64,000 nt of DNA from Turritopsis dohrnii (taxonomy: Eukaryota > Cnidaria > Hydrozoa > Anthoathecata > Oceaniidae): positions 310,001-374,000 of the forward strand of contig BQMF02000028.1 in assembly GCA_027922465.2 (NCBI GenBank), in the 5' to 3' direction. Each line of letters starts with the position of its first letter. Positions within the stretch are counted from its first letter, which is position 1. Both the position numbers and the translations under genes were made by a program. Below are positions 22,295 through 33,130 of the stretch, in pieces. The notes beneath the pieces are model-generated. The model did not search any database, was not told the origin of the DNA, and worked only from the letters and a program-made list of their open reading frames with translations.

Positions 22295-25200
22295 TGTCAC
22301 CAAATACATTACTTACCTGCAATTAATGACTCGCCAACTAAAATGGATGTTGTATTGGAAATCTTGACACAGTCCAAGCTTAAAGCTGAGAAACTCGGAC
22401 TCACTGAAACGGACGTGGTATTTGATCAGGTGATATATGCCAAGGCTGTCGAGATATTGCAGAACCCAACATTTGTCGACTTGAAGAGGTTCATTGTATT
22501 GAGGATGGGTGCCTTTCATACAGCGCTTACCTTCCTTGCGGTTATTGGAAAACGTTTTGGTGAAGCTGGGCTGCGTGACTGGATAGTTGAAGCTGAATTG
22601 CTAGGTATAGACCTTGAAAAGCAAGTCTTCTTTGCCATTTACTGTGAATGATCATCTCTAAAACTACAGCATTGGTAGGTGGTGATATATTAATTGTTTA
22701 TCATTCTTTTGAATCAGGTGAAGGAGCAGTGGAAAAGGTAATATCGGGAAAACATTACAATCGGGCGCTAAGGATATTAAAATATATATACGCTGCAATG
22801 GTAAAAATCGAAATTGAGAGGTTCAAAGATTTCGTAGACAACGACAGCAAGTATCCCTCGTTTTCAGAGACCACTTCCACAAACGATTTTTTGGATTGTG
22901 AAATGGAGGTAAGGAATATTACGATCGGAATCGCAAAATCAAGTACTGTAATATAATAACATGTGATATCTTTTTTTGGTGTGTAAATGAATCAAAACTG
23001 TCATCCGTGAATTCAACTATTCAATACTTTATTTTTAGCTCAACTCTGAAACTTTCTCAGCATTGATGGAGAATAAAGTCGTGTTGGATGCGTTGGAAGA
23101 ACATCGAGAAATACTTAATGATGTGCAATTTTCTGGACCTACCTCAGTTTTCTGGCTTTCCTTTATCGAAATGATGAACACATTGTTCCTTTTTCTACGG
23201 TCCATAAAGACTGGAAATTGGGAAGCACACCTCCAAGCAACGCATCAAATGATACCTTGGATGTTTGCTTATGACTGACCGAATTACTCTCGGTTTTTAA
23301 CATACTATTGGACTGAGATGACGCAATTACCTGAGACACATCCAGGGGTTCATCAACAATTCATGTAAGAAATTCATTTGAAATTAGTATAGATATACCA
23401 CTTATATATTTCTACATTTTAATTTTATTCTCATATAGGAATGGAAACTTTGTCGCTAAACGTTCACCAGGAAAGTTTAATTCCGTTTCTTCCGACCAAT
23501 GCATCGAAGAAACCGTGAATCACGAACAGTAATGCAGAGGTAGAATCACTGGATTTGCAAGCAACAAAAACACCGTACAGAGATGGGTGCTTACAAGTCA
23601 TACGATATCTCAACGTATGTCAGAAATGGAAGGGATGCTAAAAAGAAAGGGGAACGCTCGAAGACCTAAAGATCTTGGAAAGTCTCGTATGAAATTTGAT
23701 GACCAGTGCTGCAAACGTGCCTTTGATGTGATGGGGTAGTCCTTTCGAAACCCGTGATGTTTTGATAAATATTGCGACAGGTGGTGAAGCTCCAGAGCCA
23801 ATCATGAACGATTTGTTAGAGGCACAGAACATAGGTGAATCAGCGCTTACTGATTTTCTCCAGAAAAGGATCCAATCTAACGAAAAACCATTCTACAACC
23901 CAATCAAGGGATGTTCTTTGAAAACGTTTAAAACCATGTCTGTCATGAAGACTCTTCGCGCCAACGGAAAAGCAGTTGTCCTGGCAGCTGAACGAAACAT
24001 ATCGAAACGAAGGTTGACACTGCACACGGAGACATACCAACTGATGCTGTCCACATTTTTGATGGTATGGTATTGTTGCAACAGATGACCAAAATCTTGC
24101 TGCCAACCTTCGCTGACGTTTCAGAGTACTTGATCAAACATATTCTCAAAGATTCCACGATTGTTTATTTCGTCACTGATCAGTATTTACCAGGGTCTGT
24201 AAAATCGTTTGAGCGTCAAAAACGAATGTCAGCTGGCAGTTTGCGTTTTCGAATTGAGCGAAGATAGCAGAGGAGAACGAAACAATGGGGACGGTATCTC
24301 CAGAACGCCGAGAACAAAACTGAGCTTGTTAGTTTCTTGTTGAAAGACTGGTCCGACAACAAGAGATTCTACAATGTTTTGCTTGGGAAGATTCTCTACG
24401 TAAATGTGGGTTCCTCTTTCTACAAATTATGTTGCCGCGGAGATACCGTAAGTGAGATATCAGAAATATGATTCCTTTATTATCTAAAGACTACTCTATT
24501 ATCCTGTGCTGGTACTTAAATGTGTACGGTGATATTTTTTAAACTTGCGTATTGTAATGAAATCAAAAATATCAAGTCTAATATTTTCATCTCATATAGG
24601 TTGTATGTGAGGAAGAAGCTTCCCTCCGCAACAAACAAGAGGAAGCCGATACAAAAGTTTTTTTGTGCTCGAAACATGCCGTGGATGTTCATGCTGCAAC
24701 GTCAGTGTGTATCCATACTGTTGACAGTGATATTGCTATCTATGCAATCTATTTCAGCACAAAGATCAACACTGAAATAGTCATAAAGATTGGAGTGAGG
24801 GAACGCACCAGGGTTTTGATCGTTTCAAACATCGCCAGAGAGCTCGGAATAGAAACCTGCCTGGCACTTCCAGCATTGCGCAGCTTTTAAGGAAACGACT
24901 ACACCAGCTCATTTCATGGCATCGGGAAAGCCAAAGCATTGAATGTTCTTTTGAACTTTCCTGAATTCAAAGAAACCTTTTCAAAGATTGGGGATGAGCC
25001 AGTATTTGAAGCGACATTATTCGAATCTGTTGAACGGTTTGTCCTCAAACTGTATGGCTTAAAAGGTTGTACAGACGTAAACAAGGGACGTTACGTGAAG
25101 TTTACATCCACAAAAATCACTCCACCACCACAAAAACTCCCCCCAACCCGAGACGCACTCCTGTGTCACTGTAAGAGAGTTTCTTTTGTAACTTCGATGG

Positions 25201-26009
25201 TCAAGAAGTCTATCGAAGCTGATTTTGGGATGCCTTCTCCAGACGGTCATGGTTGGAGTATTGACGATGATGGCACACTCTCTATCGTCTGGATCATTTT
25301 GCCACCAGCACCAGAAGACGTTCTACAACTAGTTTCCTGTAACTGCAAAAAGTCAGCTTGCCAGAAAGGAAACTGTAACTGTTTAAGTCTCAATTTGGCA
25401 TGCACCGATCTGTGTGGTTGCGGTGATATATGCCAAAACGGGAGACTGGACAACTCCTCTGATTCTGGTAGTGACTCTGAAGATGAATCATGTGACAGTG
25501 ATGACGGTGACTATGGCAACAGTGACGATTTGAATTAATTCCTTTTTATGTCTGTATATTTTTTTGTAAATACCCTTTGTCATAGAAAAACGGAAGAAAC
25601 TGTACGAGCGCTATTCATTGTACCTGGATTATTTAATTGTCTATATATCGAAAAATATTTAGAATCAGGCTATCTTTTATATGTCATTTTTAATGGGAAT
25701 TGCATGGTCTAATGAATGGTATCATTAAGATTTCAATTTTAAGAAGAAAAAAAAAATTAGTACTAGGGCTTGTGACGTCATTGCCAATTTTTAAAAATGT
25801 GTCTGGGAAGTCTATTTTGGTCTTTGGAAGTTAGCCAGTAGACCATTTCGTACTCAGGAGAAGGTATTCAAACTATTGGAAGCAACCAAAATTAATCCGC
25901 ACCCCGCCATCTTTTTTTTGACGTCAGCGCCCTGACTATAGTGGATTCAATTAATGTTAAATATAAATATAAATATGTTTTCCAGGAATAGAACTGATAA
26001 AAAGTTAAC

Positions 26010-27064
26010 CTGGAATACGCGGCATTTCAAAAATCAAGTGCTCCACATCATTTTTATCTTTATTTGATAACTTGCTGTTAATATTATGCAAGTCTTTTAA
26101 CGCGACGCACTTTCCAGAACTTGCGATTATGTGATTTTGAACTAATTTTTTGTTTGCTTTATTTTGCAACATTTTTTGCATTTCTGTTTTTAGGTCTTTA
26201 ACTTCAATGCGGCGTTGTTGAGGAAGCCTTGGAAATGTTTCCTAAAATTAAGTTTGCTCAATTACAAATGCATCCCTTAAATTCGCACAGTTTATTAGCT
26301 AATGCTCCGTCTTTCTACATTGTAGTCTTACTTTCGCAACTGCATGATTATGTTGGTTAAACACTTCTTTGACAAACAAGTGTTGTCCATCGGGTGTTAC
26401 TCAAATTTTCAATGCATATTGGCAACCCATAATGTAAGTTCTGTAAATATGTCACAATGAATGGAATTAGCAACAAAAAAAGTTCCTGTGAATGTTACCT
26501 ATCAAATAATAAACAAAGAAACAAACAACAACAGCAACAATAACAAAACCAAACAAGATAAAAAAAGCATGAATGATCAACAGACCTTTTAAACTTAGCT
26601 GTATCAGTTCTAGATAATAGGTCCCCATTTCGAAATCATCCCGCGCTAATAGATGCTTCCTGAAAGTCCTCGAAGAATGATTTCTTTTATACACCCCATT
26701 CAAAGCATAGTCACATGAGTCTCTTGTCATCATGTTCAAGGTAACTGCCATTGAGTGTTAAAGAATGTCTTTTTTCGAAACTAAAGACTTGTTTTTAACC
26801 CCCAATGATAAGGTTCAAAATTATATTCTATTATACCTTTGGTTTGGACGTTTGCCAGTTGACGATCCTTGAAACTTTCGTCCTCCATGAATACATGCAT
26901 AGTCAATTTCAGAGACCTTTAAATCTTTATTATATACTTAAATTGGTGTTCTTTTGAAGCAGCTTCAATTGAGCGTGAACTTCTTTTATACAGTTGCACG
27001 AAATGTCTTTATTCATAGCTGCTTCGAGCTCGTTAAAAGACGAATACTTTTCTCCAACTTCCAT
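26010..27064 (-). pseudogene. N-terminal exons of the ZSWIM3-like MULE
   Basis: On the minus strand an ATG at 27064 opens MEVGEKYSSFNELEAAMN, a typical start of ZSWIM3-like proteins. Then come KVSEIDYACIHGGRKFQG (about 26930-26846), a block with DGQHLFVKEVFNQHNHAV (about 26430-26310), and an exon with FPRLPQQRRIEV and NKANKKLVQNHI (about 26245-26010). The last exon ends in a GT donor at 26009-26008 and joins in frame to the exon at 13838 (MPRIP then GATVDVVVDDNDV). Stops interrupt the first and third blocks. About 330 bases (26435-26765) between blocks two and three do not resemble the family and may be a further insertion. Confidence 0.75.
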
Positions 27065-28869
27065 TTTCGAATGGTTTGAAAGACAGGCACCACTACTAGA
27101 GATCTCTTATAACTTTTGTGTACATTCGCGCGCTTTTAAGTCGCATGTCTAGTTGAATCTACTTTGTCTAACTTTCGACATGGCTCTTATAGTAAATGGC
27201 GTTGTTACTTTAATTAATTCTTTCTTGTGCATGTATATTTTTAAAAAGAAAAAAGAATCATTAATCTACAGAATTGTTGTAGTAATGATTTGAATGACGT
27301 AAGAAAAAGTTCCGATGAAAGAAAGAACATGGAATTATCAACAATGAATCTTCACGTAAGAATAGCAGAAAAATAAAATGTTACCGTCACGTAAGAATAG
27401 TCACTGCGCAAAGAAATTGGTTCCAGGCTTCTACTATATTTTGCTGATAGCGCTATAAATGAAGAACTCCTTGGATAAAAGAGCCAAAATTTTTGAAAAT
27501 GGAGCAGGTGTTATTGGACGTTGTTTGGAGCAAAAATCCACCTGAGCAGCAGTTCTGGATGTTCATTTATAGTTTTGTCAGCAAAATACAAGAGGGGTCT
27601 GGAAACGGCTGGAGTGACAATGGCAAAAAACCTCTTTGTTGAATTTGCTACTGTATATCCTTCCCACCCTACATAAAAGATTCTAACGATGTATAATCAA
27701 AACTGCCTGATTTATTTACATATTTGTATGTCAGCAATTTCTTCTTGAACGTTGTGATGTCATGTTGCATGGAGATCATGTTTTGAACAGTAATATCTCA
27801 GGAAGGAAAAATTATTTTTCCGAATTTCAAAAACTGTTTTTCATAATTTTTTAAGCTGTTTTAATTAGGTCAAGAAACAAAACTTGTGATTTTTTAGTTT
27901 AGTTCCCCTTTAATATATAGATTAAAAAGAATGAATGAATTTTGTGCTAAAATCAATCATGCTCAGCTGTTCTTTTCAAATTTCTAAATTGATTAGCCCA
28001 CGCCGTTTTCTTATTGAAATAAATATGAAAAACAGAAAACAAGTTATTGCTGTATAACAGAAACGGAACTTCGTTTCCATAGATGATGTGACCACGGTAA
28101 CGACATGGAAATGGAACAATTTTACTGTGAAATTTCAAGGCCTGTCAAGTCAAATGTGAAATGTTCAATATGTTGCCCAATTATTTATTATAAGATAGTT
28201 GACTAACACCATCTAATTGTGGCTTATGTACATAGGGGGACAGTCATGTCATATTATAATCTTAGGAAACAAAGCAACACACTGTTTGACCCTCATTTGC
28301 GGATTCTGTTCATAGTTACGTTGTATATTAATAAAATACCCATCTTATTTTACAATGGTCTTCATTTTACCTATCTAGTCATCTATCTAGTTTCAAACTG
28401 TCAAAGTCATACCACAAAACACTTGTTCACAAAACAGGTGATTAAAGTATAACCAATATTTTATTCGATTCAAATGCATGAAACTAAATTTAGTTAATTT
28501 TCTGCATATAAAGTTCCTTTATTTTCTAAAAAATGTCCTAAATTACATCTAAAAATCCCTTTGTTCGTGAAAGTTTATCTTGCGACATTTTGCGACTTTT
28601 CCAATTCGCAAAAGTTTATCCAAAAATGTTGAGAGTTTCTGTCGCAAAAGTTTCTCTGATTTAAGTATTCAAAATGTCTTAAGTGCTTGATTGTATGAAG
28701 ACGGCTAGAATGGTTAGAATACCTAGCTAGTTTGTCTTGGTTGATTGCATTTATATGGAGAAATTATTCAATAAAATTGCTGGATCACTTAAATTTTCGA
28801 CCGGCTAGTGGCAAAAAGTCCATGATTTACATCAACTCAGTTTAGCTGACTTTTATTTAATCATAAGAA
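27065..28869. other. Noncoding stretch
   Basis: I recognise no gene and no clear terminal repeats. Around 28565-28670 phrases such as TTCGCAAAAGTTTATC and CGCAAAAGTTTCTC recall the subterminal repeats of the Tigger elements further right, but the match is too short to call. Confidence 0.5.
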
Positions 28870-29368
28870 AAAATCTGACACATATTGACCCAGTTGAAAG
28901 AGGGATCTGACTCAGTAAACAGAGTTGACTGGAACAGCTTTTGTCATTACAATCAGGAATCTATTTTAAATGATTTTCTGCTAAATACCAAGCTGTTAGG
29001 GCAAGTTACAAAACTGACATTAAAGGATGGTTCACAAGAATACCACTTCAACTTAGTTGCAACATTTCCATCTGGGCCTACAGACAATAAACAGACGTGA
29101 CACTGTACCAACTCCTCATGTGTCAATTAATGACCGAGTGATCAACTCGCAAGCTCTCGTACTCAGCACTGCATCAGAACATTCTTTGCCTTTCACAATG
29201 GTACCAGTAATGATCAATTTAGCGCAAGAATTGGCGAAAGATCCCGAAGCGTTAGCAAGGTTATCTGTAGATCGCACTTCTGATTCCTACAAAATGATAT
29301 ATGGTTTGGCTAAAACATTTGAGGATAAAACTTTGAATGCTATTCAAATTCTTTTCTTTCGTTGAATA
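28870..29368 (+). pseudogene. Decayed hAT transposase relic 2, N-terminal segment
   Basis: The translated segment around 29150-29370 (EHSLPFTMVPVMINLAQELA, then RTSDSYKMIYGLAKTFEDK) aligns with hAT relic 1 at 10370-10500 (EHSLPLSLSRDIIELAKELA). It continues to FLSLNI at 29366, where the Academ-like element D interrupts it. The coding resumes at 45228 with IDESTSNN, exactly as in relic 1 (LNMDKSTSSN), when one copy of the ATA duplication is removed. There are frame changes near 29098 and 29350. Confidence 0.78.
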
Positions 29369-29535
29369 TAGACCACGATCCGTGTACTTCATTTGTGTCA
29401 GTTCGTGACCTCCCTCACAGAACCAAACCAAATTTTCAGAAAATATAGGCCAAGTTATGTTGATACCAAATCAAAAAAGTTCCCAAGTTTTTCTCCTGCA
29501 GTTTTTGAGAAATTAGGTCATAATTTTTATAAATT

Positions 29536-30060
29536 TAGTCCGGGAGCCAGGGGGGTAAACTTTAAGGGTCAGGGGGGGCAAATTGTTAACTATACCACAG
29601 TGTTGCTATATCATTGGAGTTTCAGTAAAATGATGTTTGCCAGTCTGGATTTTCTTGCCAATGTGTATTTTACAGACCAGAATGGATATACACCTAGAAA
29701 AACTGGTCAAAAAGTGATAAGTACAATTAGGCTCATAAAATAAAAACTACAACATCTAAATGGCTGAAAACTGGTGATAACCTAGCCAATGGGATATACA
29801 ACAAATCTAAATAAAATTTGATTGAGTATTAGCACTTGATTTGATGATGTCAGCAAAAATGTCTTGTGTTTTTGCTATTTTTCCTTATTTTTTCATCAAT
29901 AAATAGCTATAAGTTCCTGAACTTGGGATATTTCTCACATAAATTGACATAAAGAGTATCACAAAATCATGTTCCACCATTTGACATAAGAAAAAAATCC
30001 AAAAACTAATTAGCTGTGTATTTTGCGGACCAGAATAAAAGTATAAGAAAAATACGATAT
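29536..30060 (+). repeat. Left 520-base terminal inverted repeat of B
   Basis: Nearly identical to the complement of 37183-37701; the match ends after TTGCGGACCAGAATAAAAGTA. The left copy has an extra G-rich bit (AGGGTCAGGGGGGG, 29567-29580) missing on the right. Confidence 0.9.
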
Positions 30061-31271
30061 AATATAAGATTTTTTCCTGCCAAACATAAATTCCACCAAG
30101 CGTTCCTAAGTTATTTAACTTTTCATTCTCTCTTGCAATGTAATGTCTTCACTGACATAGTTTTTCCCTTCTTCTTGCGTTTATTTACAAGGTCAGGAAG
30201 AACTTATATGGAATTATATTTGCATAGCTGTAATGTGTTGTCTTTTCTTAGTTACAAATTAATAATAGATTGATAAAAAATAATGAGTGATTGTCAGTGG
30301 CAGGATTCTCCAAAGAAAAAGAAAAGAAAGAAACGAGAAGAGAAAAATCAAAGAACTTGTATAATCCATGTTAGGGATGTGACAGAATCAGTGTCAGCTT
30401 TTACAGACATCTCATGGAAGGTAAGATATAGAGTTTGTATTAGACAAAAAGTCATCATCATAATGTCACTGCTCTGTTAACTGAACCTTTTTGTTCCTGT
30501 TGATTTAGAAAGCCTACACTTCGTCACAGAAAAGAGAAGATCACCTGTTAGATCAGCACGATGTTGGTAACCCACCAGATACTACACTATATGGATATCA
30601 CAGAAAGTGTTACCAGTCATATACCAATGTAAAGTCAACTCCAGATAACGAGAAGATACAGCACAGCGATGGACAACAACCTTTTAGTAATGCAGCAAGA
30701 AGTAGTCACAGAGATAAAACATTCAGGGGTAACCATATGCCAAAAACTCATTACAAACAGCTTATAATTGGCATTAGTGTGGTTTTACATATGCTTTATC
30801 TTAATCTTAGGTTTGATCCTTGCTCCTAAAGTTTGCATAATTTCCATGAAGAAGAAAACAAACTCCAAAGGTAGTGGTTACGAAAGTACAGTGAAATGTG
30901 TGACGACAACAAGTGCACAAAGCCTTATCGAGTACTGTCTAAATGGAAATGATTATCAGCAAGCGCAGATGACTGCACTTGGTCCATCAGATGTTATTTC
31001 AAAGGAGTTCTGCTTTCATCGTTCATGCTACCGAGATATTGGTCGAAAGAAAGAGAGTTCTGTTCAGGATGATCATTCTGAATGTCGAAATGAATGTTTT
31101 GAATCGTTGGCTCAATACATTGAGGATGCCGTAATCAACGAGGGTAAGATTGTGAAAATTACTCACCTGACAAATATGTATAAAAACATTCAAAATGAAC
31201 GAGGAATTGAAGTGAAAGGTGCACAGAACCAGGTTTTAAAATCCCGTATTATCAATAGATTTAGAAAGAAA

Positions 31272-32350
31272 GTAGACTTTTTCTATTTCCATATCTCCAA
31301 GCTATCTCCATTATTCTATTTATTCATTTATTATTTATTCCCCCCTGTTTGATAGCACCCATGTTAGAGCGCGTAACTTTTTAGAAAAAAAAGCTAATAA
31401 AAAGTTGAAGTTTTCTCTCTCTACGTTTTGAGTGTATTGTTACACGGATAAAAGATTGGTTTTACCAGAGGTTGTGACTTCGAATCTGCTTCTGGTTGAG
31501 CACAAGTTGTACGAGCCGTTTATAAGGAAATTTCTTCAGTATGTTATTGGTAACCTGATATATTTTGTCGCCTGTCTTGATTTGTTGTATTCTGATTTTT
31601 CCTGATGCACACCATTAAATATCGTCTCAATATGAAGTGAGTGTATTCATTTCCATTCATATAAGCAAATCGGACTTCATTTGTTTCAAATAACAAAAAT
31701 AAGACATCTTCTATGAAGCGCTTTGAAAAGCTTCATGAAGCTAGTTGGACGATTTCCAGTGTCATTCTGATGCCGATCATTGTTTCCATTGTTGAGATTG
31801 CAGTAAATCATGAAGAATCTGTAAACATATACTCTGATGACACTCTGCCTGTAGTAGGCACCACTTTACCGTTCATTTAAGTAGAGATGTGCAACATGAC
31901 CAAAAATAAAAGCCAGATAGTGCGTAAGCATCTAGAAAGTGATTGGCAAAATGGAAGTAAATACTTTACGTTACCTGTTGTTTGGAATTCCTTCACAGGA
32001 TTCGGTACAACGTCAGCAATCCAATGTTTTAGGAACCTATCGCTATTCAAAACTTCAAAATCTTAACCCTGCGCAAATTGAAAGAGTGTTTTATGAAAAT
32101 GAGTAGTTACCCGATAACATAATAGATACAACTATTCATTTCTTCGAACTAGTCAATTTATAACGATCTTTCCCAAATCAGGAAGACAAAGTATGAAAAA
32201 TTCATCTTCTATAGATTCTCACTTTCACGGTTTGAGAGTCTACCAACTCTAAGTATGAAACGCTTAGCATAACATGGGGTCTTGAAAATAGCTCATCATG
32301 ACTGATAGCAAACAATATCCACCAAAGCATCGAAAGAAAAAGAAGTAAAA
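31272..32350. other. Noncoding gap in the B gene
   Basis: No coding is seen, although copy A has about 80 residues at the matching place (19700-19960). It is therefore an intron carrying extra sequence, or an insertion that removed those residues. It ends at the minisatellite. Confidence 0.5.
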
Positions 32351-32359
32351 ACTCGCGAA

Positions 32360-33130
32360 TTTGCTACTGCAGTGTATTACAGGCTATTACTGTGTACTAC
32401 AGGCTATAACAGTGTACTACAGGCTACTACAGTGTACTACAGGCTATTACAGTGTACTACAGGCTATTACAATGTACTACAGTGTATTACAGTTTACTAC
32501 AGGCTATTACAGTGTATTACAGTGTACTACAAGGCATTACAGTGTATTACAAGGCATTACAGTGTATTACAGGCTATTACAGTGTATTACAAGGCATTAC
32601 AGTGTATTACAGGCTATTACAGTGTATTACAGGCTATTACAGTGTATTACAGTGTACTACAAGGCATTACAGTGTATTACAGGCTATTACAGTGTATTAC
32701 TACAGGCTATTACAGGCTATTATAATGTATTACAGGCTATTACAGTGTACTAAAGTGTACTACAAGGCATTACAGTGTACTACAAGGCATTACAGTATAT
32801 TACAGGCTATTACAATGTATTACAGGCTAATACAGTGTACTACAGTGTACTACAAGTCATTACAGTGTACTACAAGGCATTACAGTGTATTACAGGCTAT
32901 TACAGTGTACTACAAGGCTATTACAGTTTACTACAGGCTATTACAGTGTACTACAGGCTATTACAGTATATTACAGGCTATTACAGTGTACTAAAGTGTG
33001 CTACAAGGCATTACGGTGTATTACAGGCTATTACAGTGTATTACAGTGTACTACAAGGCACTATTGCAGTGTATTACAGTGTATTACAGGCTATTACAGT
33101 GTACTACAGGCCGTTGTACTGATTATCACA
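32360..33130. repeat. 10-base minisatellite, about 760 bases
   Basis: Units of ten bases alternate between CAGGCTATTA, CAGTGTATTA or CAGTGTACTA and CAAGGCATTA. Because ten bases is not a multiple of three and the unit lacks stops, all three forward frames are open and encode the same ten-residue repeat (YYRLLQCITG-like). These are not genes. It lies in the gap or intron of the B transposase gene. Confidence 0.95.

Larger units (their letters stand above)
14463..25538 (+). pseudogene. Academ-like transposase A, XPG nuclease and CXC domains
   Basis: Exon 1 is 14463-14602, exon 2 is 18942-19159 and exon 3 starts at 19270; all junctions are GT-AG and in phase. Later pieces run 19270-20633, about 22295-22610, 22717-22909, 23037-23370, 23440-24450 and about 24600-25538. 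N-terminal fingers pair C..H with H..CY..Y (FHQKCYDSYT; LHYHHSCYRNYT). The conserved core includes NSIGQDIIYNVTNGR, FVTFVWDNNDINPD and GKHYNRALR. The nuclease part has FVTDQYLPGSVKS, EEADTKVF, VDSDIAIY and GNDYTSSFHGIGKAKAL, the last like the FEN1/XPG helix-hairpin-helix. The C terminus is a CXC domain, CNCKKSACQKGNCNC onward (about 25340-25440), with an acidic tail. Stops (for example TAA at 24888, TGA at 23277) and frameshifts (about 19960, 20150, 24090) make it inactive. Confidence 0.82.
13901..25938 (+). mobile_element. Academ-like transposon A (XPG plus CXC family)
   Basis: Termini are perfect 19-base inverted repeats, TAGTCAGGGCGCTGACGTC at 13901-13919 and its complement at 25920-25938, flanked by the direct duplication TAG (13898-13900 and 25939-25941). 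The element lies within an intron of the MULE gene and contains a spliced gene with XPG-like and CXC domains, plus a 4.2-kb hAT inserted in its first intron. Without the hAT it is about 7.9 kb. Beyond the 19 bases the two ends share only scattered similarity (GCGGATTA). Superfamily assignment to Academ rests on the XPG-like nuclease and short target duplication. Confidence 0.82.

Noticed and set aside
26467..26751. 94-residue minus-strand frame with a hydrophobic segment
   Set aside because: It lies between MULE exon blocks and does not resemble the family; the hydrophobic end comes from a CAA/AAC-rich tract. I could not support a gene.
32360..33130. Long open frames of YYRLLQ-type repeats, or a CRISPR-like array
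   Set aside because: The sequence is a contiguous 10-base minisatellite without spacers; all frames are open by arithmetic. CRISPR arrays have longer repeats with unique spacers and occur in prokaryotes.
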